Below are positions 53,854-61,842 of a DNA stretch of 64,000 bases, piece by piece; position 1 is the stretch's first letter; the number at the start of each line of letters is the position of its first letter. The position numbers and the translations under genes are program-made. Under the pieces are notes generated by a model. That model ran no database searches, was not told where the DNA came from, and saw only the letters and a program-made list of their open reading frames with translations. This DNA comes from Flintibacter sp. KGMB00164 (GTDB lineage: Bacteria > Bacillota > Clostridia > Oscillospirales > Oscillospiraceae). Location: positions 1,860,001 through 1,924,000 of the forward strand of contig NZ_CP044227.1 in the NCBI RefSeq assembly GCF_008727735.1, written 5' to 3'.

Positions 53854-54519
53854 ATGGTCTATCTTGTCACCTTTCTGGAAGGTCTCATCACCTTCATCTC
53901 TCCCTGTCTGCTCCCCATGCTGCCCATCTACCTGTCCTATTTTGCCGGCGGACAGCCGGATGCCTCCCGGGGACGGGTACTGAAAAATGCTCTGGGCTTT
54001 GTGCTGGGCTTTACGCTGCTGTTTGTGGCCATGGGCGCTTTTGCCGGCTCCATCGGCGCGCTGCTCACCCGGCACCAGCAGGCGGTAAACATCGTCAGCG
54101 GTCTGATTGTCATCTTTTTCGGCCTTAACTTCCTTGGTGTGTTCCGCCTATCCCTGTTCCGGGGCTCCAAGGGCTATTCCGTGGGCCATGATATGGGCTT
54201 TTTCTCCGCTCTGGTATTTGGCGCGGTCTTTGCCGTGGGCTGGACTCCCTGCGTAGGGGCTTTCCTTGGTTCGGCCTTGGTACTGGCCTCCCAGCAGGGT
54301 TCTACCCTGCAAGGGATCCTCCTGCTACTGTGCTACTCCGCCGGCCTGGGCATCCCGTTTTTGGCCAGCGCCCTGCTCATCCAGTCCCTGAAAACTGCCT
54401 TTGACTGGATCAAGCGCCACTATTCTATTATCAACGCTGTCTCGGGCGGACTGCTCATCGTGGTGGGTATCCTCATGGCCACCGGCACCATGGGCACGCT
54501 GCTTTCCCGCCTTGTCTAA
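53854..54519 (+). CDS. ccdA: CcdA-type thiol:disulfide membrane electron carrier
   Basis: 221 residues with six membrane helices. The two essential cysteines are in FISPCLLPMLP (helix 1) and GWTPCVGAFLGS (helix 4). CcdA moves reducing equivalents from cytoplasmic thioredoxin to extracytoplasmic thioredoxin-like proteins, here probably the TlpA-like protein encoded 14 bases downstream. No cytochrome c genes are nearby, so repair of exported disulfides or another sulfur role is more likely than cytochrome maturation. Confidence 0.92.
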   Translation: MVYLVTFLEGLITFISPCLLPMLPIYLSYFAGGQPDASRGRVLKNALGFVLGFTLLFVAMGAFAGSIGALLTRHQQAVNIVSGLIVIFFGLNFLGVFRLSLFRGSKGYSVGHDMGFFSALVFGAVFAVGWTPCVGAFLGSALVLASQQGSTLQGILLLLCYSAGLGIPFLASALLIQSLKTAFDWIKRHYSIINAVSGGLLIVVGILMATGTMGTLLSRLV

Positions 54520-54533
54520 GGAGGTACTTCATT

Positions 54534-55169
54534 ATGGGTAAAAAATCTACTGTCATCTTAGGCATCGCCCTGGTGGTAATTCTGGCCGCCGCCGGATTTC
54601 TCTACACCCGCCTGGCTCCCGGCGTGCAGAACAGCCAGCTGGCCAATGAGCCCAGCCAGTCGGAGGGCTCCTCCTCTTCCTCTTCCTCTTCCTCTTCCTC
54701 TTCCTCTTCCTCTTCCTCTTCCCAGCAGGCCAATCCCGCTCCCTCCTTTCCCATGGAGGATTCCCAGGGCAATACGGTACAGCTGTCCGACTTTTTAGGG
54801 GATAAACCTGTTTTCCTCAACTTCTGGGCCTCTACCTGTTCCCCCTGCAAGCAGGAGATGCCCGACATCCAGGCTCTGTATGAGCAGTACGGGGACCAGA
54901 TCCACTTCGTGCTGGTCAATGTGGGCGCGGCCATGAACGACACCCGGAAAAAGGCGGAGAACTACCTGAAGGAGGCGGGTTTCACCTTCCCGGTGTACTA
55001 CGACGTAGACTACCAGGCCATCTCAACTTACGGCATCAACTCCTTTCCCTTCTCCATCTTTATTGACGCCCAGGGCAATCTGGTCACCTACGGTCAGGGG
55101 AAGCTTTCGGCTGAACTGCTGCAAAAGGGCCTGAACCTGATGGCCCCCGATGTGGTCCCCGCCCCTTAG
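54534..55169 (+). CDS. Membrane-anchored TlpA/ResA-like thioredoxin with poly-Ser linker
   Basis: 211 residues. One N-terminal membrane anchor (about 5-25), a low-complexity linker with 18 consecutive Ser (about 46-63), then a thioredoxin fold (about 70-205). The active site is WASTCSPCKQEMP; the cis-Pro region is INSFPFSIFIDAQGNLV. It should receive electrons from CcdA and reduce exported disulfides. Anchored by an uncleaved helix rather than a lipobox. The Ser run is coded by eight copies of a hexanucleotide. Confidence 0.92.
   Translation: MGKKSTVILGIALVVILAAAGFLYTRLAPGVQNSQLANEPSQSEGSSSSSSSSSSSSSSSSSSQQANPAPSFPMEDSQGNTVQLSDFLGDKPVFLNFWASTCSPCKQEMPDIQALYEQYGDQIHFVLVNVGAAMNDTRKKAENYLKEAGFTFPVYYDVDYQAISTYGINSFPFSIFIDAQGNLVTYGQGKLSAELLQKGLNLMAPDVVPAP
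54675..54722 (+). repeat. Hexanucleotide repeat (TCTTCC) x 8
   Basis: Eight perfect tandem copies of TCTTCC code for 16 of the 18 linker serines in the TlpA-like protein. Gain or loss of units changes linker length by two residues and keeps the frame. Confidence 0.95.
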
Positions 55170-55226
55170 TTCTCCTTTTTGGCAAATCATTCACAAAAGC
55201 TCCCCTTTTTTCTACACGATTGGCTC

Positions 55227-55255
55227 TTGCGTCCCGAAAAAAAAGGAAGTATAAT
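55227..55255 (+). promoter_or_regulatory. Promoter of purA
   Basis: TTGCGT (55227-55232), a 17-base spacer and TATAAT (55250-55255). The short leader contains a small hairpin CGGAT-AAGGCAA-ATCCG followed by TTTTT, too weak to call an attenuator. Confidence 0.75.
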
Positions 55256-55330
55256 ATGGTTGTTGCGTTATGAGCCGGATAAGGCAAATCCGTTTTTCGG
55301 TTGCGAATCCCGGTTCACGGAGGTAACATT

Positions 55331-56623
55331 ATGGTAAAAGCGATCGTAGGCGCCAACTGGGGCGACGAGGGCAAGGGCAAGATCACCGACATGCTGGCGG
55401 AGACCTCTGATGTGGTCATCCGGTTCCAGGGCGGTGCCAATGCCGGCCACACCATCATCAATGATTATGGCCGTTTTGCTCTGCACATCCTCCCCTCCGG
55501 CACCTTCTACCCCCACATCACCAATATCATCGGCAACGGTGTGGCACTGGACATCCGCAAGCTGGTGGATGAGCTGAAATCCCTCACCGATCAGGGCGTG
55601 CCTGCGCCCAACCTGATCGTGTCGGAGCGCTGCCAGATTCTCATGCCCTACCACACCCTGCAGGACGCCTATGAAGAGGAGCGTCTGGCCGGCAAGGCCT
55701 TCGGCTCCACCAAGAGCGGCATCGCCCCCTTCTACTCCGACAAGTACGCCAAGATCGGCATCCAGGTGTGCGACCTGTTTGACGAGGCGCGGCTGAAGGA
55801 GCGTCTGACTGCCGCTGTTTCCCTGAAAAACGTACTCTTCGAGCACCTCTACCACAAGCCCGCACTGAATGTGGACGAGCTGTTCCAGGAGCTGGTCACG
55901 CTGCGTGAGGAGATCCGTCCCTACGTGGGCGACGCGGTGGGCTTTGTCCACCAGGCCCTGAAGGAGGGCAAGACCATCCTGCTGGAGGGTCAGCTGGGCT
56001 CCATGAAGGACCCCGACCTGGGCATCTTCCCCATGACCACCTCCTCCCACACTCTGGCCGGCTTTGGCTGTGTGGGCGCTGCGGTGCCCCCCACCGCGGT
56101 GGAGGACGTCATCTGCGTCACCAAGGCTTACTCCTCCTCCGTGGGCTCCCACACCGAGCCCTTCGTCAGCGAGCTGCTGGGCGAGGAGGGCGACGAGCTG
56201 CGCCGCCGCGGCGGTGACAAGGGCGAGTTCGGCGCCACCACTGGCCGTCCCCGCCGTGTGGGCTGGTTTGATGCCGTAGCCACCAAGTACGGCTGCATGG
56301 TGCAGGGCGCCACCAAGGTGGCTCTCACCTGCCTGGACGTGCTGGGCTACCTGGACGAGATCAAGGTCTGCACCGGCTACGAGATCGACGGCAAGGTCAC
56401 CGACGTCTTCCCTGTCACTCCCCTGCTGATGAAGGCCAAGCCCGTCTTCACCACTCTGCCCGGCTGGAAGTGCGACATCCGCGGCTGCAAGGACTACGAG
56501 TCCCTGCCCCAGCAGGCCAAGGACTATGTGGACTTTTTGGAGGCCCACATCGGCGCCCCCATCACCATGGTCTCCTCCGGCCCCAAGCGTGATGAAATGA
56601 CCTACCGCACCCCCAAAATCTAA
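55331..56623 (+). CDS. purA: Adenylosuccinate synthetase
   Basis: 430 residues. GTP-binding loop NWGDEGKGKITDML at the N-terminus, with catalytic Asp and His in the standard places (GGANAGHTI); the C-terminal half has the TGRPRRVGWFDAVATKYG signature. It makes adenylosuccinate from IMP, Asp and GTP in AMP synthesis. The ATG at 55331 has GGAGG seven bases upstream; the earlier open frame adds ten unsupported residues. Confidence 0.98.
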   Translation: MVKAIVGANWGDEGKGKITDMLAETSDVVIRFQGGANAGHTIINDYGRFALHILPSGTFYPHITNIIGNGVALDIRKLVDELKSLTDQGVPAPNLIVSERCQILMPYHTLQDAYEEERLAGKAFGSTKSGIAPFYSDKYAKIGIQVCDLFDEARLKERLTAAVSLKNVLFEHLYHKPALNVDELFQELVTLREEIRPYVGDAVGFVHQALKEGKTILLEGQLGSMKDPDLGIFPMTTSSHTLAGFGCVGAAVPPTAVEDVICVTKAYSSSVGSHTEPFVSELLGEEGDELRRRGGDKGEFGATTGRPRRVGWFDAVATKYGCMVQGATKVALTCLDVLGYLDEIKVCTGYEIDGKVTDVFPVTPLLMKAKPVFTTLPGWKCDIRGCKDYESLPQQAKDYVDFLEAHIGAPITMVSSGPKRDEMTYRTPKI

Positions 56624-56634
56624 CCGATCCATCG

Positions 56635-56666
56635 CGCCGGATGCCACCCCCTTGTGGCATCCGGCG
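56635..56666 (+). terminator. Hairpin after purA
   Basis: A 13-bp perfect stem CGCCGGATGCCAC / GTGGCATCCGGCG with a six-base loop, 11 bases after the purA stop. No T-run follows, so read-through into the protease gene, 31 bases on, is possible. Confidence 0.6.
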
Positions 56667-56696
56667 TGCCATTTCTACGGACCAGGAGTTTTACCT

Positions 56697-58571
56697 ATGA
56701 AACGTATCTTTTCTGCCGGCCTGTCTGTGGCCCTGGCGTTTTCCCTGTGCCTGACTCCCGTCTCCGCCCTTACTGTCCAACAGGCCGGTGCTCTTCTGGA
56801 ACAATTCTATGTGGACCAGATTCCCGACTCCGTTCTGGCCCAGGAGGATCTGGACTCCATGCTGGAGGCCCTGGGTGACCCCTACACCGTCTACATGACC
56901 AAGGAGGAGTACAGTGCCTTCCTGAACTCGGTCAACGGGGAAACTCTGGTGGGGATCGGCGTGTCCATTCAAAAGGAAGTCACGGAACACGGATTTCTGA
57001 TCCTGTCCATCCTCCCCGACTCCCCGGCGGAGCAGGCCGGACTGGAGGAGGGCGACTGTATTCTGTCCATTGACGGGGTGGCCGTCACCGCCTCAGAGCA
57101 GTCCTCTGCCCTGACCGGTCAGGAGGGTTCTCGGGTCACACTGACCGTCCTCTCCGGCAAAACAGGGACCACCCGGGAGCTGACCCTCACCCGCCGCAAA
57201 GTACAGGTGCCCATCGTCACCTACTCTCTGGTGGACGGGGTGGCCGTGATCGAGTGCATCAGCTTCGGTGATACCACCGCAGAAACCATCTCCCAGGCGC
57301 TGGCCCAATACGACGATCTGGACCGCCCCTTCGTTCTGGACCTGCGCTCCAACCCCGGCGGCTCCACCAATGCCGCCGCAGACAGCGTTGGCAGCTTTAT
57401 TGGCCGACACAATATCACCTATTTCCGGGACAGCGACGGGAAATACACTCAGGTCTACAGCAGCAGCGACTATGCTGACCGGACCGACCAGCCGCTCATC
57501 ATCCTTACCGACGGCAATTCTGCCAGCGCCTCTGAGCTGTTTTCCGCCGCCATCCGGGACTACCGCGCCGGAATCGCTGTGGGCGGCCGCACCTATGGCA
57601 AGGGTATCGCCCAGATCGTGCTGGACGAGGAGTCTGCTCCCGGCCTTTTTGACGGGGACGCCCTGAAGATCACCTCCTACCGCTTCTTCTCTCCCGACGG
57701 TGCCACCAACGACACCATTGGTGTGCTGCCCACCCTCATGATCTCCCAGGAATATGCCCCGGCCGCGGCGCTGCTGCTCACGGCCGCTCAGCCCCAGGAC
57801 AGCCAGGGATACTGGAAGCTGGAGCTTGCCGGCTGTACCTTCTACATCTCCGGCGAGCAGGCCACCCAAGAGGAATACCAGGATGCCTTTGACCAGCTGC
57901 TGGAGGCCCTGCCTCCCTCCGCCCAGCTCAGCCAGGGTGCCGGAGGCAGCCAGTGGACCGCCGTCTCCCCTGCTCAGGCCGCTCAGGCTTCTGGGCTGAG
58001 CTACAACTGCCGCTGGAACTACACCGATCTGGAGCAGTGCGGCTATGCCAACGATGTGGCCACCCTGTCCGCCTATGGGCTGCTGGGCGGCTTCCCGGAC
58101 GGCTCTTTCCGGCCGGAGCAGTCCATCACCCGGGGCGAATTTGCTGTTTTGCTGGCCTCTGCCCTGAATCTGCGTCAGAGCGGCTCGGCAGGCTTTACCG
58201 ACGTCCCCTCCGACGCCTGGTACACCAAGGCGGTGGATGCCATGGTGGCCAAAGGATTTTTGGCCGGACGGAGCAGCACCAGCTTTGCCCCCCAGGACAG
58301 CCTCACCTATGAGGAGCTGGTCACCATTCTCTCCGCTGTCTCCTCCTGGGCATGTATGGACGGCTACGCCATGGCCGACCAGCCCATTTTCTCCGGCCAG
58401 CAGGCTGCCTATGCCGGTCTGAGCGACTGGGCTCAGGCCCCCGCCTGGCGTCTTTCCGCCCTGGGAGTGGAGCTGGACCTCACCGCTCCTCAGGCTCCCG
58501 CTACCCGGGACCAGGCCGCCCACCTGATCTGCCAATTTCTGCGGGCTTCCGGCCTGCTTTGGAATGTATAA
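56697..58571 (+). CDS. S41 (CtpA-like) protease with SLH anchoring domains
   Basis: 624 residues. Signal peptide (cleavage likely after VSA, near 24), a short N-terminal domain, PDZ (about 85-165), then the S41 protease domain with the Ser277/Lys302 dyad (NSASASELFSA and TYGKGIAQ). From about 440 there are three S-layer-homology modules (e.g. GLLGGFPDGSFRPEQSITRGEF, then FTDVPSDAWYTKAV), which should bind cell-wall polymer. A tail-specific protease on the cell surface; substrates unknown. The ATG at 56697 has CAGGAG upstream; the longer frame starts in the preceding hairpin. Co-oriented with two GTPase genes, 36 bases away. Confidence 0.92.
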   Translation: MKRIFSAGLSVALAFSLCLTPVSALTVQQAGALLEQFYVDQIPDSVLAQEDLDSMLEALGDPYTVYMTKEEYSAFLNSVNGETLVGIGVSIQKEVTEHGFLILSILPDSPAEQAGLEEGDCILSIDGVAVTASEQSSALTGQEGSRVTLTVLSGKTGTTRELTLTRRKVQVPIVTYSLVDGVAVIECISFGDTTAETISQALAQYDDLDRPFVLDLRSNPGGSTNAAADSVGSFIGRHNITYFRDSDGKYTQVYSSSDYADRTDQPLIILTDGNSASASELFSAAIRDYRAGIAVGGRTYGKGIAQIVLDEESAPGLFDGDALKITSYRFFSPDGATNDTIGVLPTLMISQEYAPAAALLLTAAQPQDSQGYWKLELAGCTFYISGEQATQEEYQDAFDQLLEALPPSAQLSQGAGGSQWTAVSPAQAAQASGLSYNCRWNYTDLEQCGYANDVATLSAYGLLGGFPDGSFRPEQSITRGEFAVLLASALNLRQSGSAGFTDVPSDAWYTKAVDAMVAKGFLAGRSSTSFAPQDSLTYEELVTILSAVSSWACMDGYAMADQPIFSGQQAAYAGLSDWAQAPAWRLSALGVELDLTAPQAPATRDQAAHLICQFLRASGLLWNV

Positions 58572-58607
58572 TTTTTATCGTTTTACAGTAGAAAGGACGA
58601 ATTCACC

Positions 58608-59795
58608 ATGACAAAAATCGACATTGTCTCCGGCTTTTTGGGCGCCGGCAAGACCACTCTCATCAAGAAGCTGCTGGACGAGGTGTTCCGCGGCGAGAAG
58701 ATCGTACTCATCGAAAACGAGTTTGGCCAGATCGGCATTGACGGCGGCTTTCTGAAGGACGCCGGGGTGGAGATTACCGAGATGAACTCCGGCTGCATCT
58801 GCTGCTCTCTGGTGGGTGACTTCGGCGCGGCCCTCAAGCAGGTTCTGGCCGACTACGCCCCCGACCGCATTGTCATCGAGCCCTCCGGCGTGGGCAAGCT
58901 GTCCGACGTGATTGCCGCTGTGGAGCGCGTCCAGGCCGAGGCCCCTGATCTGCACCTGAACAGCTTTGTCACCGTGGTGGACGCCACCAAGGCCAAGATC
59001 TATATGAAGAACTTCGGCGAGTTCTTCAACAACCAGGTGGAGCACGCCAGCGCCATTCTTCTCTCCCGTACCCAGAAGATGGACGAGGCCAAGCTGAACA
59101 CCGCCGTGAAGCTGCTGCGGGACAAAAACGCCAAGGCTGCCATCCTCACCACCCCCTGGGACCAGCTCACCGGCGCTCAGATCCTCTCCGCCATGGAGGG
59201 CGGCCACTCTCTGGCCCAGGAGCTGATGGAGGAAATCGCCCACCAGCATCACCACCATGAGCATGATGAGCACTGCGACTGCGGCTGCCATGATCACGAC
59301 CACGAGCATCATCACCATGATCATGAGCACGAGGACGAGCATCACCACCACGACCACGACGAGCACTGCGACTGCGGCTGCCACGATCATGACCATGACC
59401 ACCATCACCACGAGCATGACCACGACCACAGCTGTGACGAGGCTGCCTGTGACGCCTGCCTGGCCTGTGACATGGGCCATGAGCACCACCATCACCACCA
59501 CGACCACGACGCCGACGAGGTGTTCACCTCCTGGGGCCGCGAGACGCCCCGGAAGTACAGCCGCGAAGATCTCCAGGACGCCCTGTCTGCCCTGGCCATG
59601 GGCGAGGATTACGGCGTGATCCTCCGTGCCAAGGGCATCCTGCCCTGCGACGACGGCCAGACCTGGCTGCACTTCGACCTGGTACCCGGCGAGTTCCAGA
59701 TCCGGGAGGGCGCTGCCGACTATACCGGCCGTCTGTGCGTCATCGGCTCCGATCTCAAGGAGGAGCAGCTGGAGAAGCTGTTCCTGCTGGCGTGA
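58608..59795 (+). CDS. G3E-family GTPase with His/Cys-rich metal-binding insertion
   Basis: 395 residues, CobW/YjiA type. P-loop GFLGAGKT (9-16) and the metal-site motif CICC (Cys63-Cys66) are intact; EPSGVGKL follows. The guanine-specifying NKxD motif is degenerate (LLSRTQKMDE). Between the GTPase and C-terminal domains lies a segment (212-300) with about 40 His and 10 Cys. It includes a tandem 31-residue duplication (214-244 and 245-275, 24 identical positions) with a CDCGC motif in each copy. Such insertions store or hand over Zn, Ni or Co (family knowledge); the metal here is unknown. The CobW C-terminal domain (about 310-395) is complete. Ends 11 bases before a second GTPase gene. Confidence 0.92.
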   Translation: MTKIDIVSGFLGAGKTTLIKKLLDEVFRGEKIVLIENEFGQIGIDGGFLKDAGVEITEMNSGCICCSLVGDFGAALKQVLADYAPDRIVIEPSGVGKLSDVIAAVERVQAEAPDLHLNSFVTVVDATKAKIYMKNFGEFFNNQVEHASAILLSRTQKMDEAKLNTAVKLLRDKNAKAAILTTPWDQLTGAQILSAMEGGHSLAQELMEEIAHQHHHHEHDEHCDCGCHDHDHEHHHHDHEHEDEHHHHDHDEHCDCGCHDHDHDHHHHEHDHDHSCDEAACDACLACDMGHEHHHHHHDHDADEVFTSWGRETPRKYSREDLQDALSALAMGEDYGVILRAKGILPCDDGQTWLHFDLVPGEFQIREGAADYTGRLCVIGSDLKEEQLEKLFLLA

Positions 59796-59806
59796 GGTGA
59801 CGGAAC

Positions 59807-60754
59807 ATGCCTGATTCCCGAATTCCTCTCTATTTGATCACCGGCTTTCTGGACAGCGGCAAGACCACCCTGCTTATCGACACCCTGAATATGGACTACT
59901 TCAACGACGGCCAGCGCACCGTGCTCATCCGCTGTGAGGACGGCGAGGAGGAGTACGACCAGGAGAAGCTGTCCAAGCGCAACTGCCGTCTGGTACCGGT
60001 GGAGGACCAGTCCCAGCTCACCCGCGACTTTCTGGACGAGGTGGAGCGGCGCTACCAGCCCGAGCGCGTCCTGCTGGAGTATAACGGCATGTGGCCCATC
60101 CAGATCCTCCGGGATCTGAAGCTGCCCCGGGAGTGGGGACTGTACCAGGCCATCCACGTCATCGACGCCACTACCTTTGAGATGTACCGCACCAACATGC
60201 AGTCCATGATCGTGGACCAGGTGTCCGAGGCAGACATGGTGCTCTTCAACCGCTGCACCCCGGACATGCCTCTGTCGGGCTGGAAGCGGTCCATCCGGGC
60301 GGTCAACCGCATGTGCGAGATTGTCTTTGAGGACGAGCGGGGCGAGGAGCTGGAGGTGGAGGACATCCTCCCCTACTCTCTGGACAGCGACCACCTGGAG
60401 CTGGAGGATGACGACTACGGCATCTGGTATATTGACATCCAGGACCACCCCGAGCGCTACGAGGGCAAGACCGTCACCTTCAAGGCCCAGGCCATGACCA
60501 GCATGAAGCTGCCAAAGGGCACCTTCATTCCCGGCCGCAACGCCATGACCTGCTGTGTGGACGACATCCGTTTCTTCGGTTTCCTGTGCAAATATGACCG
60601 CAGCCGCTCCCTGCGCAAGGGGGAGTGGGTCACCGTCACCGCTCAGATCCGCTGGGAGCACGCCGCCGTCTACGAGGGTGAGGGCGTGGTGCTCTATGCC
60701 CAGACCGTAGAAAAGGCCGAGCCCCCCAAAGATCCCCTGGTTTATTTCCGTTAA
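59807..60754 (+). CDS. G3E-like GTPase fused to a YcgQ/DUF1980-like domain
   Basis: 315 residues. N-terminal CobW-like GTPase (about 5-185) with P-loop GFLDSGKT (13-20), but without the CxCC metal motif and with YNGMWPI in place of EPSG. The C-terminal part (about 205-315) carries FIPGRNAMTCCVDDIRFFGF, which resembles the C-terminus of YcgQ/TIGR03943 proteins. In Bacillus, YcgQ and its permease YcgR belong to the Zur zinc-starvation regulon, as does the GTPase YciC. A fusion of the two functions suggests metal handling (inference). No YcgR-like permease is nearby. Confidence 0.83.
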   Translation: MPDSRIPLYLITGFLDSGKTTLLIDTLNMDYFNDGQRTVLIRCEDGEEEYDQEKLSKRNCRLVPVEDQSQLTRDFLDEVERRYQPERVLLEYNGMWPIQILRDLKLPREWGLYQAIHVIDATTFEMYRTNMQSMIVDQVSEADMVLFNRCTPDMPLSGWKRSIRAVNRMCEIVFEDERGEELEVEDILPYSLDSDHLELEDDDYGIWYIDIQDHPERYEGKTVTFKAQAMTSMKLPKGTFIPGRNAMTCCVDDIRFFGFLCKYDRSRSLRKGEWVTVTAQIRWEHAAVYEGEGVVLYAQTVEKAEPPKDPLVYFR

Positions 60755-60760
60755 CTTCCA

Positions 60761-60798
60761 TCCCCCGGTGAGGCATTTTGCTCCGCCGGGGGATTTTT
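60761..60798 (+). terminator. Terminator of the GTPase operon
   Basis: TCCCCCGG (60761-60768) pairs with CCGGGGGA (60786-60793), with inner pairs GAG/CTC, followed by TTTTT. It begins seven bases after the stop. Confidence 0.9.
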
Positions 60799-60821
60799 CT
60801 GCCTCTTAGGCCACCTCAAGG

Positions 60822-60851
60822 TTGACACCACTCTCCGTCACGCACTATAAT
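60822..60851 (+). promoter_or_regulatory. Promoter of the transketolase operon
   Basis: TTGACA (60822-60827), an 18-base spacer and TATAAT (60846-60851): both hexamers are consensus. The predicted start near 60858 leaves a leader of about 138 bases. Confidence 0.82.
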
Positions 60852-60931
60852 AAACCCAGAAACTTATCATACATTCCATCTGTTCGGAGCATTCCGTGGG
60901 GGCTTGGTGCCCTTTTGTTTCGGACCCTGCG

Positions 60932-60956
60932 GGACTGGCCCTCCAGTCCACTTTTT
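60932..60956 (+). terminator. Terminator-like hairpin in the transketolase leader
   Basis: GGACTGG (60932-60938) / CCAGTCC (60943-60949) with loop CCCT, then AC and five T. It lies between the promoter and the start codon, so it would act as an attenuator. The upstream leader can form other pairings (e.g. CCC-TGC-GGG), but I recognise no riboswitch. Confidence 0.55.
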
Positions 60957-60995
60957 ATGCAACGGAAGCCAATGCGTATGAAAGGAGCGATCTAC

Positions 60996-61841
60996 TTGAC
61001 CGCAGCAGAAAAAAAGCAACTGATGGCCACCGCCTGTAAGGTGCGCATGGGTGTTATTGAGGGAACCCACGCCGCCAAGGCCGGTCATCCCGGCGGCAGC
61101 CTGTCCGCCGCTGACCTGTTTACCTACCTGTACTTTAAAGAGATGAACGTGGATCCCAAGAACCCCAAGTGGGAGGACCGGGACCGCTTTGTCCTGTCCA
61201 AGGGTCACACTGCCCCCGGCCTGTACGCCGCCCTGGCGCTGCGGGGATTCTTCCCTGAGAGCGACCTGCTCACCCTGCGCCACATCGGCAGCCACCTCCA
61301 GGGTCACCCCAACATGAACGAGACTCCCGGCGTGGACATGTCCACCGGCTCTCTGGGCCAGGGCGTCTCCGCTGCCGCCGGCATGGCTCTGGCCGCCAAG
61401 TACCAGGGTAAGGACTGCCGGGTGTACACCCTGCTGGGTGACGGCGAGATCCAGGAGGGCCAGGTGTGGGAGGCCTTTATGTTGGCCCACCACTACAAGC
61501 TGGACAACCTGTGCGTCATCATCGACAACAACGGCCTGCAGATCGACGGCAACATCGCCGACGTCATGAGTCCCTACCCCATCCCCGAGAAGCTGAAGGC
61601 CTTCGGTTTTGAAGTGGCTGAGATTGACGGCCACGACTTTGACCAGATGGAGGCCGCCTTTGCCAAGGCCAAGGAGACCAAGGGTGTCCCCTTCGCTATT
61701 GTGATGAAGACCACCAAGGGCAAGGGCGTCAGCTACATGGAGAACCAGGCTGGCTGGCACGGCAAGGCCCCCAATGACGAGGAATACGAGAAGGCCATGA
61801 CGGAGCTGAAGGCTCAGCTGGCAGAAGTGGAGGCGATGTAA
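60996..61841 (+). CDS. Transketolase, N-terminal subunit
   Basis: 281 residues. Thiamine-diphosphate-binding half: KAGHPGGSLSAADL, SKGHTAPGLYAAL, and the ThDP motif GDGEIQEGQVWEA...CVIIDNNGLQIDG. It transfers two-carbon ketol units in the pentose phosphate pathway together with the C-terminal subunit. I chose TTG at 60996 because AAGGAG lies eight bases upstream and the N-terminus then fits the family. An ATG at 60978 is possible but would place that ribosome site inside the gene. Confidence 0.93.
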   Translation: MTAAEKKQLMATACKVRMGVIEGTHAAKAGHPGGSLSAADLFTYLYFKEMNVDPKNPKWEDRDRFVLSKGHTAPGLYAALALRGFFPESDLLTLRHIGSHLQGHPNMNETPGVDMSTGSLGQGVSAAAGMALAAKYQGKDCRVYTLLGDGEIQEGQVWEAFMLAHHYKLDNLCVIIDNNGLQIDGNIADVMSPYPIPEKLKAFGFEVAEIDGHDFDQMEAAFAKAKETKGVPFAIVMKTTKGKGVSYMENQAGWHGKAPNDEEYEKAMTELKAQLAEVEAM

Positions 61842-61842
61842 G

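Noticed and set aside
54675..54722. CRISPR-like array from the TCTTCC repeats, or from the His-codon repeats at 59241-59507
   Set aside because: Both are low-complexity coding repeats without spacers, and no cas genes are present.
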